Assembly (NCBI GenBank): GCA_019059635.1
Contig: JAGVRJ010000006.1
Span: forward strand, 1,240,001 to 1,304,000
Length of the DNA: 64,000 nt
Origin: Proales similis
Taxonomy: Eukaryota > Rotifera > Eurotatoria > Ploima > Proalidae
Direction: 5' to 3'
Shown piece after piece: positions 44,933-58,862 of this stretch (positions within the stretch are counted from its first letter, which is position 1; the number at the start of each line of letters is the position of its first letter). The notes beneath the pieces were generated by a model. It did no database searches. It worked only from the letters and a program-made list of their open reading frames with translations, and was not told the DNA's origin. A program made the position numbers and the translations under genes.

Positions 44933-45694
44933 TGTCTAAAAGACAAGTGAAAGACATACGCTGAATAATTTCTCAAGATCGACAGTGTACTTATCCATCA
45001 CCAGCCTGCAGCTTTTGTCGGGTTTAATTTGCCATCTGCCAATAAGACGTCTTTACGGCCGGATATATTGATTTCAAAAGAGTAGAAATCAAGTTTGGAA
45101 AAAATAAGAACATTTAAATCTATTTGAAAATAAATACCAAAAACTGAGAAAAAATTTGGGAATATTATTCAAATTTATTGTAAAAGAGATAGAAAAAAAA
45201 TGCATGAAAAATTCAAACGAAATACATGGGGAAAGACAAGAAATAAAAAAAGAAGTGAACCGAGAGAAAAAATCTTCTTCAAGCAATCACTTTATAAAAA
45301 TGTAAAAAAAAGAAGGATAACAAAAAAATTGAAAAAAAATTTTTGGTTGAGAAGCTTTTTGTCTGGTCAGTCGGACAGCATGGTCTGTCAGAGCTAGGGT
45401 TTAGGGTTTAACGTTAGGGTTTAGGGTTTAGGGTTTGGTAGTAAATCCAAATGCCATCTAAAGCCAGACCTGTTCTAAATTCTAACTATACCTTATTTTA
45501 TATCTGAGGGCCTTCTTCTTTTAAATTTTGCTCTCGACTGATATGCATTTGCCAAAAAATGATTTCTTTCGGTAACTATTGGCAACCAACCCAGCCTTGC
45601 ATGCATGTAGGGGATTTCGCGCTGCATACCTGACGAGTCATAGATCAATTATTTAAAAATTCTGACGGCAGTCTTTTTCAAATAATAATCCAAC
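44933..45694. other. Divergent intergenic region between TSC1 and KIF3A
   Basis: About 760 bp, very A-rich at 45180-45340, with the telomere-like tract at 45394-45438. A short plus-strand frame here (45200-45397) is Lys-rich translation of poly-A-like sequence and is not accepted. Confidence 0.55.
45394..45438 (+). repeat. Interstitial TTTAGGG telomere-like repeats
   Basis: Five or so TTTAGGG-like units (ctagggtttagggttta, then a broken acgttaggg, then tttagggtttagggttt). It is too short for a telomere and is flanked by unique sequence and genes on both sides. Confidence 0.85.
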
Positions 45695-48332
45695 ATGCCC
45701 GTAAGTGAGGAATGACACGTCTAAAATGAAATCAATTGATTGTTTTTTCTTACAGGATCAGTCGGATACCGTTAAAGTTTGCGTCAGAGCCCGACCCTTA
45801 AATGAAAAAGAAAAGCGTGAAAATAATCAAAAAATTGTATCGGTATGTGATAGCGATCAACGGATGGCTTTCTTTGTTTTTGTTTCAAAACTTTGGTTTA
45901 CAAGGTGGACAAGAATCGAGGAACAATCAGCATTCGAAATCCAAACGCCGACGTCAGCGAGCCTCCGAAGCAGTTCACATTCGATCACGTCTTCGGCGAT
46001 GACTCGAAACAGCTTGACATTTACAATTTGATTGCTCGGCCAATTGTCGATGCCGTCCTCGAGGGCTACAACGGAACTGTGTTTGCTTACGGACAAACTG
46101 GTACTGGCAAAACATTTACCATGGAAGGAGTGCGCGACAAGCCCGAACTACGCGGTATTATTCCCAACTCATTCGCTCATGTTTTCGGACACATCGCCAA
46201 AGAGGAAGAGGACATCAAGTTCTTGGTGTCGGTCACCTACCTTGAAATTTACAATGAAGAGATTCGCGATCTGCTTGGCAAAGATCAAAGTCATCGGCTT
46301 GAGCTAAAAGAAAGACCCGACATTGGCGTTTACGTTCGCGACTTGACCAAGACAGTTTGCAAGAACGCGGACGAGATGGAACGAGTGATGACAATGGGCA
46401 ACAAGAATCGGTCTACTGGCGCGACAAACATGAATGAGCACAGCTCAAGATCGCACGCCATATTCAGTGTTTGCATTGAATGCAGCGACACTGGTCCAGA
46501 CGGCGCTCAGCGTCTCAGGGCCGGCAAGCTGCATTTGGTCGATTTGGCCGGAAGTGAGCGCCAGTCAAAGACGGGCGCCACTGGCATTCGACTCAAGGAG
46601 GCGACCAAAATAAACTTGTCTCTGTCCACTTTGGGCAACGTGATCTCAGCCCTGGTCGATGGCAAAAGCACCCACATCCCATACAGAAACTCGAAGCTCA
46701 CCAGACTTCTTCAAGACTCTCTTGGCGGCAATTCGAAGACTGTGATGGTCGCAAATGTGGGACCGGCTGACTACAACTATGACGAAACGGTCAACACACT
46801 TCGATACGCCACTCGAGCCAAGAGCATAAAGAACAACGCGCACATAAACGAAGATCCCAAGGACGCTCTTCTGCGTCAATACCAAAAAGAAATTGAGGAG
46901 CTGAGAAAGCAGCTAGAAGGCAAAGGTGGCTCGCTTGACGACGACGAGTCGGCAGATGACGGTTTCGAGGAATATTTCGACGAAGAGGGCAATCGAGTGC
47001 GAACTAAAAATCGTAAGCTGACTTTCCGACTCATTTTTCTCTCAATTTTGCCTCAGTGATCTAACCCGCATTCATAAATCTTACAAAATTAATTTGACTC
47101 AATCAGAATCGAGTAATTTTCTTTTTGGATTTGTCTATCAAGCTGTTTATTGTGTTGGCTTTTGTGTTTTCCTTTTGCTCTTTCTTTGACATATCCCGAG
47201 CACTTCAAGTTAATTGTGATAGCACCAACAGTTCCTACTCTCACTCGTTACTATTCAAACCAACAAATGCCACCAAAGCATTCATTGCACAATTCCTGTG
47301 ACACCTTAGATTCGATTTAAACTAATTTTTAACCGAAATGAAGTATCGCCGGAAAAAATGCGCGAGATCCAAGCTCAAATAAACGCTGAGAAGAGAGAAC
47401 TGGCGGCGAGAAAGAACCTAGAAGAGTCCGAACGCAACAAAATCGCCCAACGACTTGAAAAGAAAGAGCGCGATTTGAAACGAGCCCAGTAAGTGTTCAG
47501 ATTTTCATGATCTTGCAGAAAAGTGCTTATTTGAATTCGCCAAAGGAATGAGCAAAAGCAGCTGTCTGAGAAACTGAGCGCACTGGAGAAGAAGATTATC
47601 GTCGGCGGTGAGAATTTGCTGGAAAAGGCCGAGCTTCAGGCCAAACTGCTGGAAGAGAGCGAGGCGCAGCTTGAAAAGCAGCGGCAAAAGCAAAAGCAAA
47701 TTATTCAAGAAATCGAAAAGAAAGAGGTTCGCTTTGGTTTAATCGAGTCTGTTTGTCCAATTCGCTCGAATTTGGTCAATTCAAGGAAGAGAAAATTGAG
47801 CTCGAAGAAAAATACAACAGCCTGCAAGAAGAGTCGGTGAGCAAGACGAAGAAATTGAAGAAGCTGCGCGGCATGATCATCGAAGCCGAAGCCGAGCTCA
47901 AAGACATTCAGAACGAGCACCAGCGAACGGTCGAGGGACTTCTGGACAACATCCGCGAGCTGGCAAAAGAAGTCAAACTGAACAACATAATCGTCAACTC
48001 ATTCATTCCGACCGAATTTCAGGTAATAGACGACCAACTGAGCTGCAGAAACTCAAATTCTCAAATTTACGGTTCGAAAGGATCTGATAAAAGAGAACAC
48101 GAGCTGGAACGAAGATTTGGGCGAGTTCCAGCTCAGATGTATTGCCTACACCGGCAATAACATGAGACGCAAGAAAGAGAAGCCGGTGAAAGTGAAAAAG
48201 TTCGCCGACGAGCTGGAGGACGTCTATATGAGTTACACGGCCGAAAGTGCTGAGAAAGCGATGAAGGAAAACGAACGAGCCAAGACCGCGCGCCGAAAGA
48301 AAAACGCCGAGACAGCCGCCAACAACCAATGA
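45695..48332 (+). CDS. KIF3A: Kinesin-2 motor subunit KIF3A (KLP64D/OSM type)
   Basis: Plus-end microtubule motor of heterotrimeric kinesin-2, used in anterograde intraflagellar and axonal transport. Exons 45695-45700, 45756-45842, 45905-47012, 47344-47488, 47546-47726, 47786-48022 and 48081-48332 give 671 aa (human about 700). The motor domain has [14 protein letters not shown], the P-loop [11 protein letters not shown], switch [12 protein letters not shown], switch II VDLAGSE, and [19 protein letters not shown]. The neck and acidic hinge ([16 protein letters not shown]) lead to the stalk coiled coil. The tail [20 protein letters not shown] is specific for KIF3A. Exon 1 is just ATGCCC. Intron 3, 331 nt, is the longest I assign in the window. 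Confidence 0.96.
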
Positions 48333-48972
48333 GACACACATTCTTGTGTGTACGCGTTCTTGTGTTTGGGAAATTGTTGAGAAACAACTGAAACTGGAAA
48401 TAAACTCGTTATATCAGTATATTTTATTTGAATTTGAATCGGTGAGTAAGGCAGGGTCGACAATTCCCATCAATCACTTACAGGCAGTTTTTCACATTGC
48501 AAGCTTCATCTCGTCCGCCATCTTGCTTTTCTTTTGCACGAATATCCCATTTGCTGTGATTCTGATGAGTTAAAATAAGATTTTGGCGCACACACACTCA
48601 CACACACACACACACTGAGACGTAGATTCGCATTCACACATACACACAGGTAGAAAGAAAAATCTGCTGTTTAAAGGAAAAGGAAAAAAGAAATAGTCTT
48701 AAGAGTTAAGTTAAGGACACTCATTCGAACTGGCGGTGGCGAGTAGAATACAAGCGGCAGTCTTGCTTGTTAGACGAGCTCGCTTGGTTTGCTAATTGCT
48801 TTGAAAATATAAATAAGAAGAAGATTTGATTTTTGTGGATCCAATAGGTTGTATCTTAAAGACACAAAAAGAGAGAAAGGGAAGCTTGTTTTGGAATTTG
48901 AAGCGCATTTGCTGGCTTTTATTGTGCTTTGATTGGCACTTGGGGCTGTTGCTCGACAGTCGAATGAGCTCT
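48333..48972. other. Convergent 3' flanks of KIF3A and CUL2
   Basis: About 640 bp between two converging genes. It holds an AATAAA for KIF3A (near 48399), a CA microsatellite and AT-rich sequence. No gene is seen. Confidence 0.5.
48588..48617. repeat. (CA)n microsatellite
   Basis: About 30 bp of CA dinucleotides with one interruption, followed by further short CA runs to about 48649. Confidence 0.9.
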
Positions 48973-51911
<2,939 letters not shown>

Positions 51912-51990
51912 TTTCTCAGCACTTTTGGCTTTGTTTGCTTTGTTTGAAATAAAAGTGAACTCGAAAATCAAATCTAAAGCGAACAGTAGT

Positions 51991-52269
51991 TCAAATCAGT
52001 GTGGGCCGAAAATGTCGGTCAAATAAAAGCAAAATAATCAATTCACTAGGCGACAATGGTGGAGGCGTGTATATTATTTGCCCATATATGAGCTTCTCGT
52101 TTAGCCCATTCTCTTCTTGTATGGCCGTGTGGTAATGTTCGATTGCGTCGACGATACTCGCTGCCGGCACCAACTGTGAGATCACTGTGACTTTTCCTTC
52201 TTCTTCTTCTTCTACTCGAGCTGCATCGTCCAAATTAGATTCATCTTTACACAAGCAATGCAAGCACAC
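51991..52269 (-). CDS. Orphan coding-like exon upstream of CUL2
   Basis: A minus-strand frame of about 92 codons with protein-like composition: an acidic tract (RVEEEEEGK), then VISQLVPAASIVDAIEHYHT and NEKLIYGQIIYTPPPLSPSE. There is no ATG in frame and a TGA precedes it, so it would need an upstream exon or be non-coding. It lies between the divergent CUL2 and TUG starts. I do not recognise it. Confidence 0.22.
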   Translation of the reverse strand: MCLHCLCKDESNLDDAARVEEEEEGKVTVISQLVPAASIVDAIEHYHTAIQEENGLNEKLIYGQIIYTPPPLSPSELIILLLFDRHFRPTLI

Positions 52270-52538
52270 AATGAATTGGCTTCATCGTTTCAACGTATGG
52301 CCCCTTAATCACAGTCCCCAATTTCACATAAACATTATTCAAACATGTATGCGTATGCGAACCTGCTTTCATTTTGGCCTGTCATTTTGAATTTACAAAC
52401 GGGCTGGAAAAATTCTTCTTCTCTATGTCTCTTTTTCTGTTGTTGGTTTTGCGCTTCTGTTTGTTCTGTGTTTAACTTACTTTATGTTCTCTCCAGCTCG
52501 AGGTAGAGGGTCTGAAGCCAAAGTAGACGATCGAATAG

Positions 52539-54224
52539 ATGTCATCAGTTACGATTGTGTATCCGAACGCACGTCGGCAGCAGATTGCCGTGCAAGCGTC
52601 GACAAAATTGTTGGACATTCTGGAGGAGGCGTGCATGAGACAAGGCCTGGAGTGGAACGAGCACGAGCTGGTCCATTACAAAAAGCGTCTCGACCTCTTT
52701 CAGACAATCAAAATAAGCGGTCTGCCAAACAACGCACAAATCGAATTGAGAAAAGCGGACAAACAGCTCGATTTGAACGGGCCGGTGACTGTATGCCTTC
52801 AGCTCGACGACGGATCTAGACTTGGCCCGATCGGCTTTAATCCGCTTCAAACCAATTTGCTTCAATTGCTTGAAGAGTTTTTCAAAACGGAAACAAGCCT
52901 CGGCAAATGCCTCGAGCCAGTGTCTCACCAGGAGTCATTGCCAGTCTGCTCCTATTTGAACGAGAGATTCATTGGACTTGAACAGCTTCGATACACGACC
53001 TTGAAGGATCTTGGGCTGATTAATGGTCGCGGCATCGTCCGTTTTGAATTCAAGCGTGTAGATACGGCGTCACTTGAAAAGTCGGTCGAAGAGCTCGAGT
53101 CTCGACTGAGCAAGCGCAAGCGTCTTCAGGAATTGTACGAAAAAGCGAAACGCGAAAGAATCGAAAGAGAGTTGAGGGAGCAAGAATCGGCTCGGCTCAT
53201 CGAGCAGCAGCTTGACGAAACACAAGAGAAAAGGACTCGAGTTGAAAGAGAGGCACCAGAGCGCGTTGAGCAGCCAGTTCGACAAGGAGCGCCTTCACGG
53301 CCAGCTCGTCAAGAGGAGCAGCCACAGAGAATAGAGCCAGCATTGCAACGAACAAACGAGTTTGCCAATTTTAAATTTCCCGAAGAGACCAAAGGCCAGC
53401 GTTTGAACGATGTGAACGAGCTGGCCGAAATTGAAAAGACAAGCCGCGAGGCGTGCGATAGAAAGGCGCTCGTATTCAACATGGACGAAGCGGGCCGAGC
53501 CGCCGGCATTGAAGAAGACCCGGGCGACGAGTTCTACGAAGTCACTGTGCAGGACTTGCGTCGAATGTTGAGCGATCTACGCGAAAAGCAGCAAGAGGAT
53601 CGCCCGCTGATGACCAGACAGATGCGGGAGCTCGAACAAGACCGAAAGGCGATGAAATACAATATGGTGGTCATTCGAATCGTATTCGCCAACCACCAGG
53701 TCTTGCAAGGTCTCTTCAGGCCCAAAGAGCCAGTGTCGCGTTTGTACGAATTTGTACGGCAGAGTTTGGCGGATGAATGTTCGCCTGAGCGGCTTGATTT
53801 CGAGCTCTTTATAACGCCGCCCAGGACTGTTCTCAAGCACATGCAGCAAACTCTATTCGACGCGAATTTATGCCCGGCTGCACTAGTCTATTTCAAGAAC
53901 AAGAGCAACGAGACGAGCGACGTTGTTCTGCATGACTCGCTTCTAAACAATAAACGAAGCATGGCGGAGGCGAACGAAATCGTCGAGATTAACGTACACC
54001 AAGCAATGCGGCAAATCGAGCACGAAGGTATGAGCCTGCTTGAGCGTGAGTACGCGACAGCCGGCCGATTGGCGCAAAAATTGCTCCAGGCTCCTTCTTC
54101 TTCGGCCGCCGCTGTTGCTGACTCATCGCATTCATTTGAGGAGCGGCCGTCCTCGGGCAATCGCGTCCAACATGATCCGCTCAAGCAGAAATTGAGCAAA
54201 TTCCTGGGCGTCTCAAGGAAATAA
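52539..54224 (+). CDS. ASPSCR1: TUG/ASPL family UBX-domain tether
   Basis: In mammals TUG tethers GLUT4 vesicles and binds and disassembles p97/VCP hexamers. It is a single-exon frame of 561 aa. The N-terminal ubiquitin-like TUG-UBL1 domain is clear (SVTIVYPNARRQQIAVQAST; ELVHYKKRLDLFQTIKISGL). A second UBL-like region follows (VTVCLQLDDGSRLG; LKDLGLINGRGIVRFEFKR). Next come a charged coiled coil (residues about 185-260), a p97-binding linker (CDRKALVFNMDEAG; DEFYEVTVQDLRRMLSDL) and a UBX domain (VVIRIVFANHQVLQGLFRPKEP; LFITPPRTVL). It is about the usual length. The lack of introns is notable for this family in this genome. Confidence 0.93.
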   Translation: MSSVTIVYPNARRQQIAVQASTKLLDILEEACMRQGLEWNEHELVHYKKRLDLFQTIKISGLPNNAQIELRKADKQLDLNGPVTVCLQLDDGSRLGPIGFNPLQTNLLQLLEEFFKTETSLGKCLEPVSHQESLPVCSYLNERFIGLEQLRYTTLKDLGLINGRGIVRFEFKRVDTASLEKSVEELESRLSKRKRLQELYEKAKRERIERELREQESARLIEQQLDETQEKRTRVEREAPERVEQPVRQGAPSRPARQEEQPQRIEPALQRTNEFANFKFPEETKGQRLNDVNELAEIEKTSREACDRKALVFNMDEAGRAAGIEEDPGDEFYEVTVQDLRRMLSDLREKQQEDRPLMTRQMRELEQDRKAMKYNMVVIRIVFANHQVLQGLFRPKEPVSRLYEFVRQSLADECSPERLDFELFITPPRTVLKHMQQTLFDANLCPAALVYFKNKSNETSDVVLHDSLLNNKRSMAEANEIVEINVHQAMRQIEHEGMSLLEREYATAGRLAQKLLQAPSSSAAAVADSSHSFEERPSSGNRVQHDPLKQKLSKFLGVSRK

Positions 54225-54365
54225 TATTCCATTTATTCCGACCCCTTCTCTCTTCCGCTCTCTATTTTCCTACAATACTTCTCAACTTAATTAGTTTGAC
54301 TATTTCGCCGCTGAATTTGAAGTCCAATTGAACGCTTTCAGCCTGGCTAAAGTCGAATTGAGTAA

Positions 54366-54514
54366 TCAAATAAATTTGCCAGCGTCCGTTAGCTTCTTGA
54401 CTAGCGCCTTTCTTCTCCGTTCATTCTGCTTACGGTCCGCCTCGACCGACCAAGCGGCCTGCTTTGCTTCCTTGGCCGCTTCTGACTTTATTAAATTCAA
54501 ACTATTTCCATTCT
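54366..54514 (-). CDS. Orphan C-terminal coding-like exon
   Basis: The minus strand reads about 49 codons ending in a stop. The segment SEAAKEAKQAAWSVEADRKQ continues into RRRKALVKKLTDAGKFI. It is Ala/Lys/Arg-rich and helical, with coding-like GC content in otherwise AT-rich flank. No in-frame ATG exists, but an acceptor-like AAAG precedes it at 54515, so it could be the last exon of a minus-strand gene whose other exons lie to the right. I could not find those exons. It may be a pseudogene fragment. Confidence 0.28.
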
Positions 54515-55742
54515 CTTTCAGGTGTCTTTATATTAATTCCTGCAAAGCGGAGAGTTGAGTTCGATTTGGGTCCAGGGGAATTATAATCCATTGAATTCAT
54601 TTCATTTTTGTTCGCCCTCACGTCGACGATGGCTTTTATTTTTCGAACAAGATTGCAAAAACGGCTTTTTATGTATTTTTTTCCGAATGATTTATGGTTA
54701 AATGATAGAGAGGAGAGAGAGAGAGACGGCGTGAGAGTGAGAGGGCGAGAAAAAGGCTGCTACGAGGAATGTAATTTGAGATGAGATCTGATTCCAATAA
54801 AATAGATTGGCATCTAGCAAATCGATTCTATGCGCGCTGGAATGAGTGCAATTTGCTCATATGTGTCCAGGCGAAGGTGTGGAAAAAGTACGGTAGCGGG
54901 GGCAGCTCTAGTCGGACCTGTGAGTAGCCTGGTCAATCAACATGGTGTTGAGTTGGCGGGCGTCCATAATCTCGCTTCTGCAATTAATTGCGTAAAATGC
55001 GCTGAGTTGACCAGCAGTGAGCAGAATGGCACTTGTTTCTCTCCTAATTTGATATTTAATCGAGCGCATTTGTTCACTCTAACCATCTCCAATTTATACA
55101 CATATTCGTTCGATCAGCAAATGCTTGCCACCATACGCGCACTCGTTGGCACACACGGACCCATATCAGATGATATAGTGAGTAGCACTCAGGCCCTTTT
55201 GAATGCTAGATTGCCATTTCTCTGGGTCTTGCTTGTTCAATCAATGATTTTCTTCGCCTCCTCTCTAAAAGGACTTGTGTCAGAAAGAGCGCGGGAGAGG
55301 AGAGGAAAATAGGAGTCAAGTCAAAGTTTTAGTGCGAGCACAAGCACGCGCGAGTAAATCTAACAAACGATCGAACAGAGAAAGCGTGCGCTCGACTAAT
55401 CCCAGTGGATTGACAGGCCTGCCCTCTGGGCTGGGCAAAGGTTGAGCCAGAGAAGCAACACAAGCGCTTCTCTACTAGTTATCTCTTATCGAGCTCCTAT
55501 CGGCGCAAGCTTTCATCCGTTCTAATCCGTTTTGGTGATTGGCCTTATTTCTAGCTACGATCTGTGACAATTTAGAAACCTACGCTCAGTTTTCCCTGGC
55601 CTCGTCACTCGTCAAATGTGTCAACTCACCTCCCGAAATTAATTAGACATTCGTCTGCACTATTCGGCTTTTTTTTCATTTTAGGCCTTCTCTCTCTCTC
55701 TTTCTTTTTGTTGTTGTTGCTAGTCGCCCTCATCCGCTCATA

Positions 55743-55768
55743 CTCTCTCTCTCTCTCTCTCTCTCTCC
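55743..55768. repeat. (CT)n microsatellite
   Basis: About 13 uninterrupted CT units, with shorter CT-rich runs nearby at about 55688-55705. Confidence 0.9.
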
Positions 55769-57761
55769 TTCACGCCTTACAAATCCGTCGAGTGAGCAGA
55801 ACGCGTCGATGGTTACCTGACGGATTTTATTTACTCCGTAGGATTTGTAGACACAAGCCAGAGAAATAAAACACCGGCTAGTAGTGTTCTTAAACCCTAA
55901 AGTTTAAATTTGGCAATATTCAATTACATTCTTAATCGAATAGAGAACAGGCGAGAGACATTCAGCGAAACGAGGCGAACGAGAGAGGGGCTGATAAGCT
56001 CGACAAACAAGATACTCTGAGTCTAGGAGACTTGGTCGAGCTTCTAAATTAATTAGGTTTGGTAATAGAGACGATTAGACGTGACTCAACTAGACCAGGC
56101 GCACGGTAGTCAAGTGAGTCGTGCCCTGTTTGATTTGAGCGGGTGCCTTGCTTGGCCTCGCTCTACTAAAATCTCTGCGTGAGTTTAGCGCAGACGCGCC
56201 TGAAAGCCGAAACGTTCACCTCGCCCCGCGTGCTCAACTCATGTTTGTTTATTCAATTCGCGAATAATTTAACAAGCTCACAATGGTTTGCTTTTTACCG
56301 CTGCTGTTGTTACCACTGCCACTGATGATGATCGTGGTGGTAGTGCTTTAGCGGCGAGAGAATTTTCTCTCTTTGGCTCTAGTCCGACCGGAGTCGAATT
56401 CTTAAACAAATAGATCGACGCCTGTGCCTCGCACCGCGCGTTTCACGTTGGGCTTTCAATCATCTCATCAGCGAGTGGGCGATCAGAAGGTCCGTGCCAG
56501 CTTCACACAGCTCGTTCTGCTATTGAGCCTGTTCGGATTAAGATTTTTTACTTAATAAGACGTCAAGCGATTGAGTGCAGTTCAGATATCCAACACATCC
56601 AAATAAGCCAGAGAGACCTAAAACTCAGACGAAAAGAAGAGCAGAGTTTAATTTTTTTCAAAAATGAACATTATCGAGGCCAGACAGTTCATTTCGGTTC
56701 TCGGCAAAAAAGATTAATGGAGTCACGCGCTTGGCGAGTAAATGCACCCGTTTGGTGTTCAAATGCAAATCGAGCGTTTAGAATTCAGGGGCTATAAAAA
56801 TAGCCGACAATTGCCTGCTCTTTTTTTATGAAAAGAATTAACTAACCAAAGAGAGACAATAAAAGAGATACGAGCAGAAGAGAAGCAATCAAACGCTGCG
56901 AGTAGGAGAGAAGCGCGTCCAGATAGGCGCGGCGATATTCGGCTGCGAGACTAGATGCCTAATGAGGACGATGCTTCAAATTAATCGGCAATTTTTCACT
57001 GTTTTGTTATTTTGATTCTTGGCCTCAGGGCAACGAGTCCATCTCCGCCACTCATTTAAATGTACGAGCAATGTACGTGTCTTTGTTTAGGCATTGGCTG
57101 GCTAGTTGACTATTTAGAGTGAGTCTGCGTGCGCATGTGTGTGTGTGTGTGAGTGCCGGACTCTTCCAGCGCATAGGATTGTTGTCCGACTGAATTATTA
57201 ATTGAGATTTTGAATCGAAGAAACGATCAATCCACTTAGCGCCTTGTTTGCAATCAGGAAGTCAAACAAACAAGAGCACACAGGGGCGAGAGTCGATTTC
57301 AACCAATCGACCAATCAATGAATATAGAAATGAACGTCTAAAGTCGCCTGCTGCGACCCAGACACGCCCATACTAGCCGACACTTCCTTTTCTTTCTTTT
57401 CTCATTTTCACAGTCGCTTCAGTTTCATATGTCGCCTTGTGGACCTGGCGATTGTCTGTCTGTTAGCAGACAAATGAATTGAACGCTTTCTGGTCTCTTT
57501 GTCTCTCGGCTTCGCCTTTTCTTTCAGCCACTCATTCATTCTTTGAATTTATTCGTTTCATTTCTCGCTACTTTCTAAATGGCCCGTGTTGATTGAGATG
57601 AATGAGCACTGGCGTTTGTCTATTCTCGATACTTTGATTCTTCAATGCACTTGCTCGACTCCGCTGTCTGACCAGTGAATGGACTGTTTGTTTATTTGCA
57701 TCGTGTTCTATTTGTTTAATTAATAAAAATCGGGCACTTATCAACAACTAGTACGAAACAA

Positions 57762-57782
57762 GAAGAGAGAGAGAGAGAGAAA
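57762..57782. repeat. (GA)n microsatellite
   Basis: About ten GA units in the gene-poor region. Confidence 0.85.
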
Positions 57783-58704
57783 GCAACTTAGCAGCGTCAA
57801 GCAGTGGCAAATCAATCCTTGACTCTAACTGGTGGTGATTAATATCTCGCACGCAGCTCAATGTTTACCAAGCACTCTTTTCTATTTCTGCTCGTTCACA
57901 AACAACATTGGTGCCATTTTCGAGTCGGTGATGTTAATGGACTAGGTCGAGAGTGAAGGCGTGCAAATTTCTTTCAAACTTGAAGGTGCCTCTTCTATTT
58001 TACTTTGGCCTCACTTTAGCGACCAAGTTGAGTTAACGTGCCTAACACGCTCGCCCAGCCGCTTGCCTGACCTGATCGTTCTATTGCGCTACTTTGAGAC
58101 GTCTATGTTTACCGGATGCAGTGAGATGGGTTGTTTACGTGCGTCCTGCTGAGTAGACGACGTCTAGGAGGACGAGCGTTCGAGTAGAGCAACGATCCCA
58201 CACCAACCAAACAAGCCAGATGACGAGCAGGTTGATTGATGATTGACTTATGAACTCTCATGAACGCGAACGACACGCTGGCGTGGCCAAGAAACGCTGG
58301 CATTTAAGTCGAAAGGGCCTCATATTAGAGAGCACACAATTGCTGATTATCTTCATTAACTCTTACTCGGGCTCCTTACTCGCTCGCCCACTGGCCCACC
58401 ACCCGCTTGCTTGCCTGCCTGCCCGCGTTCATGATTGCCAATGCCATGCACACGCATGCGTGCACGATTTGTAAACAAGCACCGTCCGTTTATTAATATT
58501 TAACCTTTCTATTAGGTCCAAACAATTAATTGTGTAATATTTTATTTGAACGGGCCTATATGGTGCCTGATTGCGCGCATTACTCCCCATTTACTCGGTT
58601 GGCTTCGATTATGATCATCTTCACCCCATCGTCTTTTTCAACCTTCTCTTAATCGTAAAGTGATGACGGCGTTCTTGTCGTCGCCGTTGTGATTCAAGCT
58701 TCTT

Positions 58705-58724
58705 TTGTGTGTGTGTGTGTGTGT
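58705..58724. repeat. (TG)n microsatellite
   Basis: About ten TG units; a similar shorter run lies at about 57136-57151. Confidence 0.85.
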
Positions 58725-58820
58725 ATCAAGAGCAAGCGAATAAGAAAGCGTGCGTCCAAGGGTCCATCAAGCTAAAAGGGAGACCGCTGACTCGAGTCCT
58801 CTTGCTATCTTCGTGTATCC

Positions 58821-58862
58821 ATCCATCATCATTATTATCATCGTCATCATCATCATCATCGA
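58821..58862. repeat. (CAT/ATC)n trinucleotide tract
   Basis: Interrupted CAT-type triplets over about 40 bp, including atcatcatcatcatcg near the end. Confidence 0.85.

Noticed and set aside
45200-45397. Lys-rich plus-strand frame before the telomere-like tract
   Set aside because: Produced by A-rich DNA; no conserved feature.
54830-55312. 160-codon plus-strand open frame
   Set aside because: No recognisable motif, composition follows the surrounding low-complexity DNA, no splice context, and it lies in the gene-poor interval.
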